Shown here piece after piece: positions 52,140 to 60,958 of a stretch of 64,000 bases of DNA. Both the position numbers and the translations under genes were made by a program. Numbering within the stretch: the first letter of the stretch is position 1; each line of letters starts with the position of its first letter. The stretch comes from JANPCX01 sp031431125 (GTDB lineage Bacteria > Pseudomonadota > Gammaproteobacteria > Burkholderiales > Burkholderiaceae_C): assembly GCA_031431125.1 (NCBI GenBank), contig JANPCX010000071.1, positions 79,356-143,355 of the forward strand, read 5' to 3'. The notes below the pieces were generated by a model that was not told the DNA's origin, ran no database searches, and worked only from the letters and a program-made list of their open reading frames with translations.

Positions 52140-53276
52140 CTAAGTGATCAACTTGCCGTCACGGTTGTAAACCGTGAGGCTCACAAAGGCCTTGGGGTTG
52201 GGCTTGGCCGAGCGCCACTGACCGACAAAACCACCGAAGTCCCGCGCTGGCGAGGTGTCCAGTGCCTCCGCAATGCCCACCGGGGTGTAGGCTTTGGCGC
52301 GCTTGAATGCGTCCACCAGCATGCTCGCGCTGAGCCATGCCTCCATGCTGTGGAAGGACGGTTGCAGGCCATGCCGCTCGCAGAAAGCGCGGTGCAACCG
52401 ACTGGCGGGCGATACGTCAGACAGCGGGAACGGCACCACCTGCGTCACCGAGATGCCCGCAACAAGCGCCCCCAAACTTGCGACCAAGCCCTGGCTTCCC
52501 ACGGTGGACAAGGTGTAGAAGTAGCCCTTGAAGCCCGCCTCACGAACAGCGCGTACGAACTTGGCCGTTGCCACGTAGTTGCTGCCCAAGATGATGGCTT
52601 CGGGTTGACGCGCCATCACGATGGCCACCGCGCCTGGAATGCTGTACTCGCTGCCTTCTCGGTCAATGCTGGTGAAGGTGGTGCTGGCTTGTTGCTTCGG
52701 GCTCAGTGAATCCAGCAAGGTGTCGCGCAACTCCCAACCCAGAAAGTTGTACTCGTACACCAAGGCCAGACGCGTCACACCGACGGTTTCGGTATGACGA
52801 ACGATGTAGCGCACTTCATCCGCATGGCTGGCCCGGTAGGTGTAGGTGCGCGGCGACTGGGGCGTGCGCAATTCCACCGACCCTGACATCGGCGCGATGT
52901 AAGGCAAGCCTTCTTCTGCAGCTGCTCTTGCGCCAACGCGGTCGGCCCCAGAACCCACAAAGCCGAAAAAGGCCGACACCTGGTGTTCGGACGCCAACAG
53001 CTTGCCATTGATAGCAGTGCGCTCGGGCTGGTCTTGATCGTCGAGCGACACCAATTCAATGCGGCGACCGTTGACGCCACCAGCCACCGCGTTGGCATCT
53101 TTTAAAACCGCCAGCGCAGCGGCACGGTAAGCCAATCCCAGCACCGAATGGGGCCCTGTCAGCGGTGCGGATTGACCAATGCGCACCGTGTTTTTCGAGG
53201 ACTGTGCTGGCGCATTGCGACTCAGTGCCAGGGGCAAAAGACCAGCGGCCAGCAAGAGTTGTCGGCGATCAGGCAT
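52140..53276 (-). CDS. Branched-chain amino-acid-type ABC substrate-binding protein (orphan)
   Basis: A 378-residue periplasmic binding protein of the LivJ/HAAT class. An export signal begins MPDRRQLLLAAGLLPLALS and ends near NAPAQS. The mature part begins VRIGQSAPLTGPHSVLGLAY, with IELVSLDDQDQPERT. No LivH/LivM/LivF-type transporter genes are in the window, so it either uses one elsewhere or acts as a sensor component. It lies in the same direction as the kinase genes. AAGGAG precedes the ATG at 53276. Confidence 0.87.
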   Translation of the reverse strand: MPDRRQLLLAAGLLPLALSRNAPAQSSKNTVRIGQSAPLTGPHSVLGLAYRAAALAVLKDANAVAGGVNGRRIELVSLDDQDQPERTAINGKLLASEHQVSAFFGFVGSGADRVGARAAAEEGLPYIAPMSGSVELRTPQSPRTYTYRASHADEVRYIVRHTETVGVTRLALVYEYNFLGWELRDTLLDSLSPKQQASTTFTSIDREGSEYSIPGAVAIVMARQPEAIILGSNYVATAKFVRAVREAGFKGYFYTLSTVGSQGLVASLGALVAGISVTQVVPFPLSDVSPASRLHRAFCERHGLQPSFHSMEAWLSASMLVDAFKRAKAYTPVGIAEALDTSPARDFGGFVGQWRSAKPNPKAFVSLTVYNRDGKLIT

Positions 53277-53352
53277 CACGTTCTCCTTCACATTGAGATG
53301 ACAAAAAGACTCGCTCTTCCTGACCCGGTGCCTGTGACACACTCAATTTTTT

Positions 53353-54339
53353 TTACCAACGTAGCGCGGCGGTGTGCACTGGGGCATCCCACAGCCCGCG
53401 CAGTTCATCGTCCAGCAAGGTGACGGTGAGCGAACCACCGGCCATATCGAGCGCCGTGGTGTAGTTGCCCACCAAGGAGCGCACTGGCTTCAAACCCAGC
53501 GACTTGAGCTGTTTGCTCGCGCAGTGGTGCAGCAGATAAAGCTCCATCAAGGGCGTGCCACCAAAACCATTCACATGCAAAAGTACTTCGCGGCCTTTGG
53601 CAGGGGCCAGGTCTTTCAGAATCGCGGACAAAAGTTCATCCACGATCACTTCTGCGGTTTGCAGCCGTTCTCTTCTGCGGCCCGGTTCACCGTGTATGCC
53701 GACGCCCACTTCCATCTCGTCAGGCCCAATGTCAAAGGTCGGACGGCCTGCAGCAGGAACAGTGCAGCTGGTGAAAGCCACACCCATGCTGGCCGTCGCC
53801 GCGTTGGCGCGGTCTCCCAGTGCTTTGCACTGCGCCAGGTTCAAGCCTTGTTCGGTGCCCGCACCGACGATCTTTTCAACGATGACGGTTCCCGCTACAC
53901 CGCGGCGTCCTGTGGTGTGGGTGGAGTTTTCAACCGCCACATCGTCATTGACCAACACGGTGGCGTTTTCAATGTCCAGCATTTCGCTGGCGATTTGAAA
54001 ATTCATCGAGTCGCCAGAGTAGTTCTTCACGATGAACAGTACGCCCTGGTCCATGCTCACGGCATGGGCAGCGGCCAGCATTTGGTCCGGGGTGGGGGAG
54101 GTGAATACCTGGCCTGGGCATACCGCGTCCAACATGCCCAGCCCCACGAATCCGGCATGCAAGGGTTCATGGCCCGAACCCCCGCCCGATAGCAGCGCCA
54201 CCTTCTTCTTGGCCGGTGGGGTTGCACGTGCGACAAAGGTCGGCTCAAACTCGGCCCGGACCAGGTCCGGGTGAGCCTCAACCAAACCGCTGATCGACTC
54301 CCGCAGCATGTTGTCGATGTCATTGATGAATTTCTTCAT
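53353..54339 (-). CDS. dhaK: Dihydroxyacetone kinase subunit DhaK
   Basis: The substrate-binding subunit of a DHA-type kinase, 328 residues (about 356 in E. coli). It shows SGGGSGHEPLHAGFVG, the substrate Asp region VKNYSGDSMNF and the covalent-binding His in VGVGIHGEPGRRRE. The adjacent DhaL supplies the nucleotide site. No DhaM phosphocarrier gene is present here, so the phosphate donor is unclear. Substrates could be DHA or a tetrulose such as erythrulose. It is 10 bases after dhaL. Confidence 0.93.
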   Translation of the reverse strand: MKKFINDIDNMLRESISGLVEAHPDLVRAEFEPTFVARATPPAKKKVALLSGGGSGHEPLHAGFVGLGMLDAVCPGQVFTSPTPDQMLAAAHAVSMDQGVLFIVKNYSGDSMNFQIASEMLDIENATVLVNDDVAVENSTHTTGRRGVAGTVIVEKIVGAGTEQGLNLAQCKALGDRANAATASMGVAFTSCTVPAAGRPTFDIGPDEMEVGVGIHGEPGRRRERLQTAEVIVDELLSAILKDLAPAKGREVLLHVNGFGGTPLMELYLLHHCASKQLKSLGLKPVRSLVGNYTTALDMAGGSLTVTLLDDELRGLWDAPVHTAALRW

Positions 54340-54349
54340 GGTTCGCTCC

Positions 54350-54988
54350 TTAGGCTGATGCGTGATGCAAGACCGTGGCGCACACCGCGGCAATCGCCAC
54401 CTCGGAGGTTTTGCAGCCCGGGTCGATGTGCCCCAGGGCGCGCTCGCCCAGCGAATAAGCACGGCCCTTGGAGGCGATCATGTCTTTGGTGGCCAGCATG
54501 TTCCGGGTGGCGTCTGCGTTGAGCTCATCGCACACGGCCTGCAAATCGCGGGGCTCCAGTGACAGACGGTCCAGCATGCGCGCCGCGGGGATGAGAACGT
54601 CCAACATGGTCTTCTCACCCACATCGGCCTTACCGCGGTTCTTGATGGACTCGACACCGGCGGCAAAAGCCAGTGCGAACTCACGGCGATTGGGTTCTGG
54701 AATGTCGTGCACTGCCTTGCCCATGGCAATGAAGAAGCCGGAAATCAAGGGCCCGGAGGCACCCCCGATGGTCGACAACAGCTTCATACCGATCTTGTTC
54801 AATGCTTGGGAAGGTGCCAAGGGCAGCAACTCTTCCTTCATCGCCAACAGCACTTCGCAACCTCGTTTGACGTTGAGGTAGTGGTCGCCGTCGCCGATGG
54901 CGCGGTCCAGCGACTCAATGTCTGCTTCGTTTTTCAGGATCGCGGCGTGCACAGCGATCAGCGAGTCAACAATCAGTGGGGTGTTCAT
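54350..54988 (-). CDS. dhaL: Dihydroxyacetone kinase subunit DhaL
   Basis: The nucleotide-binding subunit, 212 residues of helical barrel type. The Mg-nucleotide motif is IGDGDHYLNVKRG (about residue 31) and the second is TIGGASGPLISGFF. The KADVGEKTMLDVLIPA and SKGRAYSLGERALGHIDPGC segments are typical. It works with DhaK encoded just downstream and possibly with the second DhaK at 62022. Confidence 0.93.
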   Translation of the reverse strand: MNTPLIVDSLIAVHAAILKNEADIESLDRAIGDGDHYLNVKRGCEVLLAMKEELLPLAPSQALNKIGMKLLSTIGGASGPLISGFFIAMGKAVHDIPEPNRREFALAFAAGVESIKNRGKADVGEKTMLDVLIPAARMLDRLSLEPRDLQAVCDELNADATRNMLATKDMIASKGRAYSLGERALGHIDPGCKTSEVAIAAVCATVLHHASA

Positions 54989-55014
54989 GGTTTTTTCCTG
55001 CGGCTGAAAATAAA

Positions 55015-56028
55015 TTAAGAAGTCACAACACGGTTGCCCGCGCTGTCAAAGTAAAAGCACCGGTTCAAGGGAAACTTCAGGGCGATTCGCTGACCGATGG
55101 GCAGCGGGTGATCGGATGAAAACTTGGCGCGCACCTCGACACCAGTGCGCTCGGCCACCACCAAATGTTTAACCAAGGAGCTCTCGATCACGTGAAAGCC
55201 GTTGGTGTCAGCCACCAAGTCCACTTCAACGTCCTCAGGGCGAATGGCCACATGCGCCACACGCGGGCTGGTGTGCCCTTGAAACCAGTCTGCCGGTAGC
55301 ACATTGACCACGGGTGAGCCCAGGCGCTGCGCAGCCGCCAAGTTGTTCGGGTCGCTGTACACCTGCTGCGGGGTGCCCACTTGTTGAATACGCCCCTCTT
55401 CGATGATGGCAATGCGGTCGGCCATGGTGGTGGCCTCCACTTGGTCGTGGGTCACGTAAATCACGGTCGAACCGGTGCTGCGCTGAATGCGGCGCAGTTC
55501 CACCCGCAGCTCTTCGCGCAATTTGGCGTCCAAGGACGACAGCGGCTCGTCCATCAGAAACACTTTGGGCCTGCGCACCAAGGCACGGCCTATCGCCACC
55601 CGCTGCATTTCTCCGCCTGACAAGGCGGTGGCCTTGCGCTGCAGTTTGCTTTCGATGTGCAGCATCTGTGCGACTTCATTGACGCGTTTTTTGATGTCGT
55701 CTTCCGCGTGTTTGCGCATCGGCGAGCGCAGCGGGAAGGCGATGTTGTCGTAGACGGTCAGGTGCGGATAGAGCGAGTACTGCTGAAAGACAAAGGCACA
55801 GTCGCGGTTCGACGGCGGATACGCGGTCACATCCTGACCTCCGATCAGCACGCGGCCTTGGTCGGGCTGCTCTAAGCCCGCCACCGTTCGAAGCAAAGTG
55901 GTTTTGCCGGCACCACTGGGGCCAAGCATGACGAAGAACTCGCCGTTTTTCACCTCGACGGTCATGTCGCGCAAGGCTTGAATGGAACCAAAGGACTTGC
56001 TTACCCCTTGCAATGAAATACTAGCCAT
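55015..56028 (-). CDS. ABC transporter ATP-binding protein 1 (glycerol-type system)
   Basis: A 337-residue importer ATPase. Walker A GPSGAGKTT, Q-loop FQQYSLYPHL, signature LSGGEMQRVAIGRAL, Walker B VFLMDEPLSSLDA and THDQVEATT are present, with a C-terminal TOBE part. It is one of two different ATPases in the operon, which is the layout of glycerol importers of the GlpSTPQUV type. Its start overlaps the preceding gene by 8 bases. Confidence 0.92.
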   Translation of the reverse strand: MASISLQGVSKSFGSIQALRDMTVEVKNGEFFVMLGPSGAGKTTLLRTVAGLEQPDQGRVLIGGQDVTAYPPSNRDCAFVFQQYSLYPHLTVYDNIAFPLRSPMRKHAEDDIKKRVNEVAQMLHIESKLQRKATALSGGEMQRVAIGRALVRRPKVFLMDEPLSSLDAKLREELRVELRRIQRSTGSTVIYVTHDQVEATTMADRIAIIEEGRIQQVGTPQQVYSDPNNLAAAQRLGSPVVNVLPADWFQGHTSPRVAHVAIRPEDVEVDLVADTNGFHVIESSLVKHLVVAERTGVEVRAKFSSDHPLPIGQRIALKFPLNRCFYFDSAGNRVVTS

Positions 56029-57127
56029 GGCGCATCCTTGGTTTGTGTTGTTGCGTGGTGCTGCTTGCCAACAATTGCTCGGTTTCGCTGTTGAACAGCA
56101 CGACGCGCTCGGTGGTGAGTTGCAGGCCAACTGTGTCGCCATCGACGGGGCACACGTCTTTAGAAGCCACGGCCTTGACGCGTCCCATGCCGCAGTCCAG
56201 GTCCAGCACCCAGTGCGAGCCGAAGTACTCGGCGTAGTTGACCGTCGCGGGCATGCCGTCTTGCGCAGAGACAACCCGAATGTGCTCTGGCCTGATGCCC
56301 ATCGTGACCTTCTGGGCGGCCTCCTGTACCGTGGGCACAGTGACCTCTAGGTTGCCAAACGACACGCGCTGGTCTCCCTTGACCACGGCTTTGGTGGTTT
56401 GCAAGAGATTCATCGACGGGCGGCCAATGAAGCTGGCGACAAACATGCAACTGGGGAAGTTGTAGATACCGTCGGTGTCGTCGGCCTGCAGGATTTCTCC
56501 TTTGTTCATCACAACAATGCAGTCGGCCAATGCCATGGCTTCGTTCTGGTCGTGGGTGACGAAAACCGTGGTGGTTTTCAGCTTGTCGTGTAGCTGCCGC
56601 AGCTCGACGCACATCAACTCGCGAAACTCGGCGTCGAGCGTGCCAAGCGGCTCGTCCATCAAAAAGGCTTTGGGTTGACGCACGATGGCACGGCCGAGCG
56701 CCACACGCTGCCGGTCGCCACCCGCCAAGCCACCAACCCGCGAACCGAGCAGGTGTTCGATGCGAAGAATTTCAGCCACCTTTTGCACGCGTTGTTTGAT
56801 TTCCGTCTTTGGCAGACCTTCGTTGCGAAGTGGAAACTCCAGGTTTTCACCGACCCGCATGTGGGGGTACAGCGCAAATAGCTGGAACACCATGGCGATG
56901 TCACGCTCGCGCGGGCGCCGGTAGGTGACGTCTTCGTTGTCCAGCAAGATTTGCCCGCTGGTGGGGTACTCGAGTCCGGCAATCATGCGCAGCGTGGTGG
57001 TTTTGCCGCAGCCTGAGGGGCCGAGCAAGACCACAAACTTGCCATCTTCCAGCACGATGGAGGAACCCTTCACGGCGGTGAAATCAGCAAACTGCTTTTC
57101 AAGCTTGATGAGTTGAATCTCTGCCAT
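56021..57127 (-). CDS. ABC transporter ATP-binding protein 2 (glycerol-type system)
   Basis: A 368-residue ATPase with Walker A GPSGCGKTTTLRMI, Q-loop FQLFALYPHM, Walker B AFLMDEPLGTLDAEF and THDQNEAMA. The signature is LAGGDRQRVALG instead of LSGGQRQR, with Ala and Asp at usually conserved positions. A TOBE-like regulatory part is present. Pairing two unequal ATPases may give one catalytic and one less active site. It starts 2 bases after the small membrane protein gene. Confidence 0.92.
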   Translation of the reverse strand: MAEIQLIKLEKQFADFTAVKGSSIVLEDGKFVVLLGPSGCGKTTTLRMIAGLEYPTSGQILLDNEDVTYRRPRERDIAMVFQLFALYPHMRVGENLEFPLRNEGLPKTEIKQRVQKVAEILRIEHLLGSRVGGLAGGDRQRVALGRAIVRQPKAFLMDEPLGTLDAEFRELMCVELRQLHDKLKTTTVFVTHDQNEAMALADCIVVMNKGEILQADDTDGIYNFPSCMFVASFIGRPSMNLLQTTKAVVKGDQRVSFGNLEVTVPTVQEAAQKVTMGIRPEHIRVVSAQDGMPATVNYAEYFGSHWVLDLDCGMGRVKAVASKDVCPVDGDTVGLQLTTERVVLFNSETEQLLASSTTQQHKPRMRHG

Positions 57128-57129
57128 GG

Positions 57130-57327
57130 TCAGTCGTCCTGGGGCAACTTGCCAGCAATGGAAAAGCCCACCACGCCCAGCAGCAAAACGGAGAAGGAGT
57201 AGCTGAACACGTTGAGTGACCAAGGCTGCATCAGCATGAACAAGCCCAGCGCGATCAAGGACGTGGTCACGGTCTCCCAAGGGCTACGCGCGAGCCAACG
57301 GGGTGGTTTTGTTTGTTTATTTTTCAT
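57130..57327 (-). CDS. Small two-helix membrane protein of the ABC operon
   Basis: A 65-residue protein with a basic N terminus (MKNKQTKPPRWLARSPWE) and two hydrophobic helices (about residues 20-35 and 39-58). Its ATG overlaps the permease stop codon by 4 bases and its stop lies 2 bases before the ATPase gene, so it is clearly part of the operon. Glycerol-type ABC operons often carry a small membrane protein at this place; direct homology could not be judged. Confidence 0.78.
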   Translation of the reverse strand: MKNKQTKPPRWLARSPWETVTTSLIALGLFMLMQPWSLNVFSYSFSVLLLGVVGFSIAGKLPQDD

Positions 57328-58271
57328 TTGCGTACTGCACCGAAAGTGACCCCACGCAACAGGTGTTTGCGCAGAAGGACCGTGAAGAACAAGACCGGCA
57401 GCAAAAAGAGCGAGGTGCCTGCGGCCATGGCCGGCCAATCCAAACCACCCTCACCGATGATGGTGGGAATGAAGGGCGGCGAGGTTTGTGCGGTGCCACT
57501 TGTCAAGAGCAGGGCAAACGCATATTCATTCCACGCGAAGATCAAACAGAAGATGGCCGTGGTGGCAATGCCGGTAGCAGCCTGGGGCAGAACCACTTTG
57601 CGGAAGGCTTGAAGCCGGGTGTAGCCGTCCACCATGGCCGCTTCTTCGTACTCGCGCGGTATTTCGTCCATGAAACCTTTGAGCAACCACACCGACAGCG
57701 ACAAATTGACCACGGTGTAAAGCAGGATCAAGCCCAAGTGGGTGTCGTTCAAACCCACCGCACGGAACATCAAGTAGATCGGGATGGCCACGGCAATGGG
57801 TGGCATCATTCGTGTGGACAGAATGAAGAACAGCCAGTCGTCTTTGCCCGGGATGCGAAACCGCGAGAACGCATAGGCGGCCAAGGTCCCGAGCACCACA
57901 GACAGCAAGGTTGAACCAAAGCCGATCACCAAAGAATTGAAGTAGCGATCGATGAAACGCGACGGGCCAACCAAGATCATTTGCTGTTCGCGCACCAGCT
58001 TTTCGTACCAAGTCGCGGGCGGCGGCAAGGCCTCGAGGTCCGCTGCGCTGACACGCGAACGCGCCGTGAACAAATTGACCATGCCCACGGCTGAGCTTTC
58101 GGCCACCACCTTGGGCGGGTAAGAGATCGCATCCTGTGGCGTGCGCATGCTGGTCATGAAGATCCACGCCAACGGAATCAAGGCGATGACGGTGTAAAGA
58201 ATGACCCCAGTGGCCGCCAACCATTTAGAAAGGCTGCTGGGTTCCAAGGGATGTGCGGGTTGCTTTTTCAT
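57324..58271 (-). CDS. ABC transporter permease 2 (glycerol-type system)
   Basis: A 315-residue permease with about six membrane segments. A large periplasmic loop lies between TM1 and TM2 (about residues 45-115). The EAA loop is IPREYEEAAMVDGYTRLQAF followed by RKVVLPQA, and the C terminus is RKHLLRGVTFGAVRK. It overlaps the next permease gene upstream by 4 bases. Confidence 0.93.
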   Translation of the reverse strand: MKKQPAHPLEPSSLSKWLAATGVILYTVIALIPLAWIFMTSMRTPQDAISYPPKVVAESSAVGMVNLFTARSRVSAADLEALPPPATWYEKLVREQQMILVGPSRFIDRYFNSLVIGFGSTLLSVVLGTLAAYAFSRFRIPGKDDWLFFILSTRMMPPIAVAIPIYLMFRAVGLNDTHLGLILLYTVVNLSLSVWLLKGFMDEIPREYEEAAMVDGYTRLQAFRKVVLPQAATGIATTAIFCLIFAWNEYAFALLLTSGTAQTSPPFIPTIIGEGGLDWPAMAAGTSLFLLPVLFFTVLLRKHLLRGVTFGAVRK

Positions 58272-59170
58272 CGTTGTTTCACCCGGTCCAGAAAACGCAC
58301 GGTGACCATGGACATGCCATAGATCGCCAAGAAAAGAATGATCGCCAAGGCCGAGGCATAGCCGGTGCGCCACTTCTCAAACGCCTCTCGTTTGAGGCGG
58401 ATGGACGCCAACTCGGTGATGGCACCGGGGCCGCCGCTGGTGAGCTGGTCCACCAGGTCAAACATCTTGAAGTTTTCAATCGCGCGGAACAGCACCGCCA
58501 GCACGATGAAAGGCATCACCATGGGCAAGGTCACACGCCAGAACTTGGTCCATTCTGAGGCGCGGTCGATCTCTGCGGCTTCATAGATGTAGGGCGGTAT
58601 GGACTTCAGGCCCGCGAGCAAGAGCAGCATCACATAGGGTGTCCACATCCAGGTGTCCACCAAAATAATTGCCCAAGGCGAAAGAGTCACGTCACCCAAC
58701 ATCGTGAAGCTTTTGGGCCCGCCAAAGAAGCTGACGATGTAGTTGAAGATGCCGTACTGGGGCTCGAAGAAGTACTTCCAGAACGTTCCGACGACTGCGG
58801 GCGCCAGCATCATGGGCAGCAAGATGGCCGTGGTCCAAAAACTGTGGGTGCGGAACTTGCGGTTGAGCAGCAGCGCCAAACCGAATCCCAACAGCAGTTG
58901 CAGCGTGATGGACCAGCAAAGAAAGTGCGCGGTGTAGCGCATGCTTTCCCAAACGGCTTCATCCGACAGCACACGCTGGTAGTTGGAGATGCCCACCCAG
59001 TCCACGTCGGCATTCGGCCGGTTGGCACGGAAGTTCGTGAACGACAGATAGATCGTCCAGAACAAGGGGAAAATATTCAAGGCCAGCAGCAAGATCACAG
59101 TGGGCAGTACAAAAAGCCACGCGAGTGATCGGTCTGACAGCCCATGCCTGACGGACGGTGAGGTACTCAT
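58268..59170 (-). CDS. ABC transporter permease 1 (glycerol-type system)
   Basis: A 300-residue permease, MalF-like, with about six membrane segments. The EAA loop is PPYIYEAAEIDRASEWTKFW then RVTLPMVMP. The ATG at 59170 is used rather than a TTG three codons earlier. It pairs with the gene at 57324-58271. Confidence 0.93.
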   Translation of the reverse strand: MSTSPSVRHGLSDRSLAWLFVLPTVILLLALNIFPLFWTIYLSFTNFRANRPNADVDWVGISNYQRVLSDEAVWESMRYTAHFLCWSITLQLLLGFGLALLLNRKFRTHSFWTTAILLPMMLAPAVVGTFWKYFFEPQYGIFNYIVSFFGGPKSFTMLGDVTLSPWAIILVDTWMWTPYVMLLLLAGLKSIPPYIYEAAEIDRASEWTKFWRVTLPMVMPFIVLAVLFRAIENFKMFDLVDQLTSGGPGAITELASIRLKREAFEKWRTGYASALAIILFLAIYGMSMVTVRFLDRVKQR

Positions 59171-59298
59171 GGAGTGCAAAGAGTGGTTGACGCTTGTGTC
59201 GGCGTCGATTCATTCGGAGAGGGTGGCGCCGTGGTAGTTGCGGTGGCCGCCACCCTCTGGGCACAGGGCAAGCGCCGAAGCGCTCACCGCTGAGAGGC

Positions 59299-60633
59299 TT
59301 ACTTCAACTTGCCGTCTTCTTTGAAGACTTCAGTCCAGTCCTTGAGCAAACCGTCGAGTGCTTCCTGCGGGGTGCCACTGCCGGCCACCACGTAGTTGTG
59401 CACACGTTTTTGCATGGCCAGCAGAAGCTGCGCATAACTTGGCTCGGCCCAGAAGTCTTTGACGATCTTCATCGAGTCCAGGTAGACCTGGGCGTAGGAG
59501 GTGCTCGTCGCAAAGCCAGGTTTGGTCAACACTGCGTTGTGAGCTGAGGCACCGCCCGCATCCCACCAGCGCTGCTGAATGCTCGGCTGTGCGAACCACT
59601 TCATGTACTCCAAAGCAGCCTCTTGTTTGTCGGAGTACTTGACCACCGAGATGCCTTGTCCGCCGAGCTGTGCGAACTGCTTGTCACCCTTGGGCATGGC
59701 GAAGAAGCCGCTTTTTTCACCGCCCACCTGTGGATCTTTGGAGATGCCGGGGAAGAAGGCAATGAAGTTCATCTGCATGGCGACTTGGCCGGACTTGTAG
59801 GCGTCCAGGTTTTCCGTCATGTAGGCGTTGGAGTGCCCGGGTGGGGTGCAGCAGTCGTACAGCTCCTTGTAGAGCTTCAAGCCTTTGACCGCGCCGGCGC
59901 CATTGATGAAGCCTTTCATGTCATAAGCCTTGGCGGGGTTGGCGAAGTCCATGCCAGAGGCGAACATGGTGTTGGTCACGCCCATGGTGATGCCTTCAGA
60001 GCCACGCTCGGTGTAGAGCGCTGCGCCATAGACTTTTTTGCCATCGATGGTGCGACCCTGGAAGAACTCGCCAATCTTCTTGAACTCGTCCCAGGTTTTG
60101 GGCGGAGCCAGATCGGTGCCGTTCTTTTTCTTGTACTCGGCCTGCAGCTCGGGGCGTGCGAACCAGTCTTTGCGGTAGGAGAAAGCCACGGCGTCACCCA
60201 TGGCTGGCAAAGCCCAGTAGTTCTTCGAGCCTTTGGGCCAGGTTGAATACCCCTCAACCGTGGCCGGTGCGAAGTCAGCCATCTTGATGCCGTTTTTGTC
60301 GAAGAAATCATTCAACTTGACGTAGTGGCCCTCGGTTGCGGCCGAGCCTATCCATTGGCTGTCTCCAATCAGCAGGTCGCACAACTTGCCCTTGGAATTG
60401 AGCTCGTTCAGCATGCGCTGCGCAAAGTTAGGCCAAGGCACGAACTCGTACTTCATCTGAATGCCAGATTTGGCGGTGAAGTCTTTCGACAACTCCACCA
60501 GGGCATTTGCTGGGTCCCATGCGGCCCAGCACAGCGTGAGTTGTTTGGTTTGTGCTTGCGCCGCGGTTCCGAACAGTGCTGCAGCAGCCGCGATCGCGGC
60601 GGCTGCGAGTGTTTTTGCTTGTTTCGCCTTCAT
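59299..60633 (-). CDS. ABC transporter substrate-binding protein (glycerol-type system)
   Basis: A 444-residue periplasmic binding protein, first gene of the leftward operon. The signal peptide is Ala-rich and ends FGTAAQA. The mature part begins LTLCWAAWDPANALVELSKD and has DLLIGDSQWIGSAATEGHYV, typical of family-1 binding proteins of polyol/glycerol systems. The gap of 128 bases before permease 1 allows strong expression of this gene. It is divergent from the LacI-type regulator at 60959. Confidence 0.92.
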   Translation of the reverse strand: MKAKQAKTLAAAAIAAAAALFGTAAQAQTKQLTLCWAAWDPANALVELSKDFTAKSGIQMKYEFVPWPNFAQRMLNELNSKGKLCDLLIGDSQWIGSAATEGHYVKLNDFFDKNGIKMADFAPATVEGYSTWPKGSKNYWALPAMGDAVAFSYRKDWFARPELQAEYKKKNGTDLAPPKTWDEFKKIGEFFQGRTIDGKKVYGAALYTERGSEGITMGVTNTMFASGMDFANPAKAYDMKGFINGAGAVKGLKLYKELYDCCTPPGHSNAYMTENLDAYKSGQVAMQMNFIAFFPGISKDPQVGGEKSGFFAMPKGDKQFAQLGGQGISVVKYSDKQEAALEYMKWFAQPSIQQRWWDAGGASAHNAVLTKPGFATSTSYAQVYLDSMKIVKDFWAEPSYAQLLLAMQKRVHNYVVAGSGTPQEALDGLLKDWTEVFKEDGKLK

Positions 60634-60958
60634 CTTGGTGTCTCCGGTGGTCAAAAAAACGAAGTGGCGCCGCCACCCCGCATGTGAAACGAGGCCCACA
60701 GGGCCTACGCCGTTGAGCCAACATCACGAGATGATGGGCATCAAGATTTGTGACTCGATGTTAGTTTCTCAGGCATCAATAAATAAATCAATCAATATAA
60801 ACCCTAGACATCATTTCGCCCGCTTCTCTGGCCGAAGGCGCGGAATCACATCTGATGTCATGTGGGGTTGCACAGGGAAGTTGGAGAAAAAATGCCAAGA
60901 GCAAGATCGTTGACAATGAAGATTGATTTATCTTTTGGCTGAAGTGCCACGCTCAGCG
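60634..60958. promoter_or_regulatory. Divergent promoter region with paired AT-rich inverted sites
   Basis: A 325-base region without a gene, clearly more AT-rich than its surroundings. The 11-base sequence ATAAATCAATC at 60783-60793 recurs inverted at 60921-60931, about 130 bases apart. A TTGACA at 60910 overlaps the second copy's flank and lies about 45 bases before the regulator start. The two sites could be operators bridged by DNA looping of the adjacent LacI-type regulator. Confidence 0.5.

Noticed and set aside
58778..58791. Sequence CCAGAACGTTCCGA resembling the island operator
   Set aside because: It lies inside a permease coding region, differs at both ends from the three intergenic sites, and belongs to a locus with another regulator.
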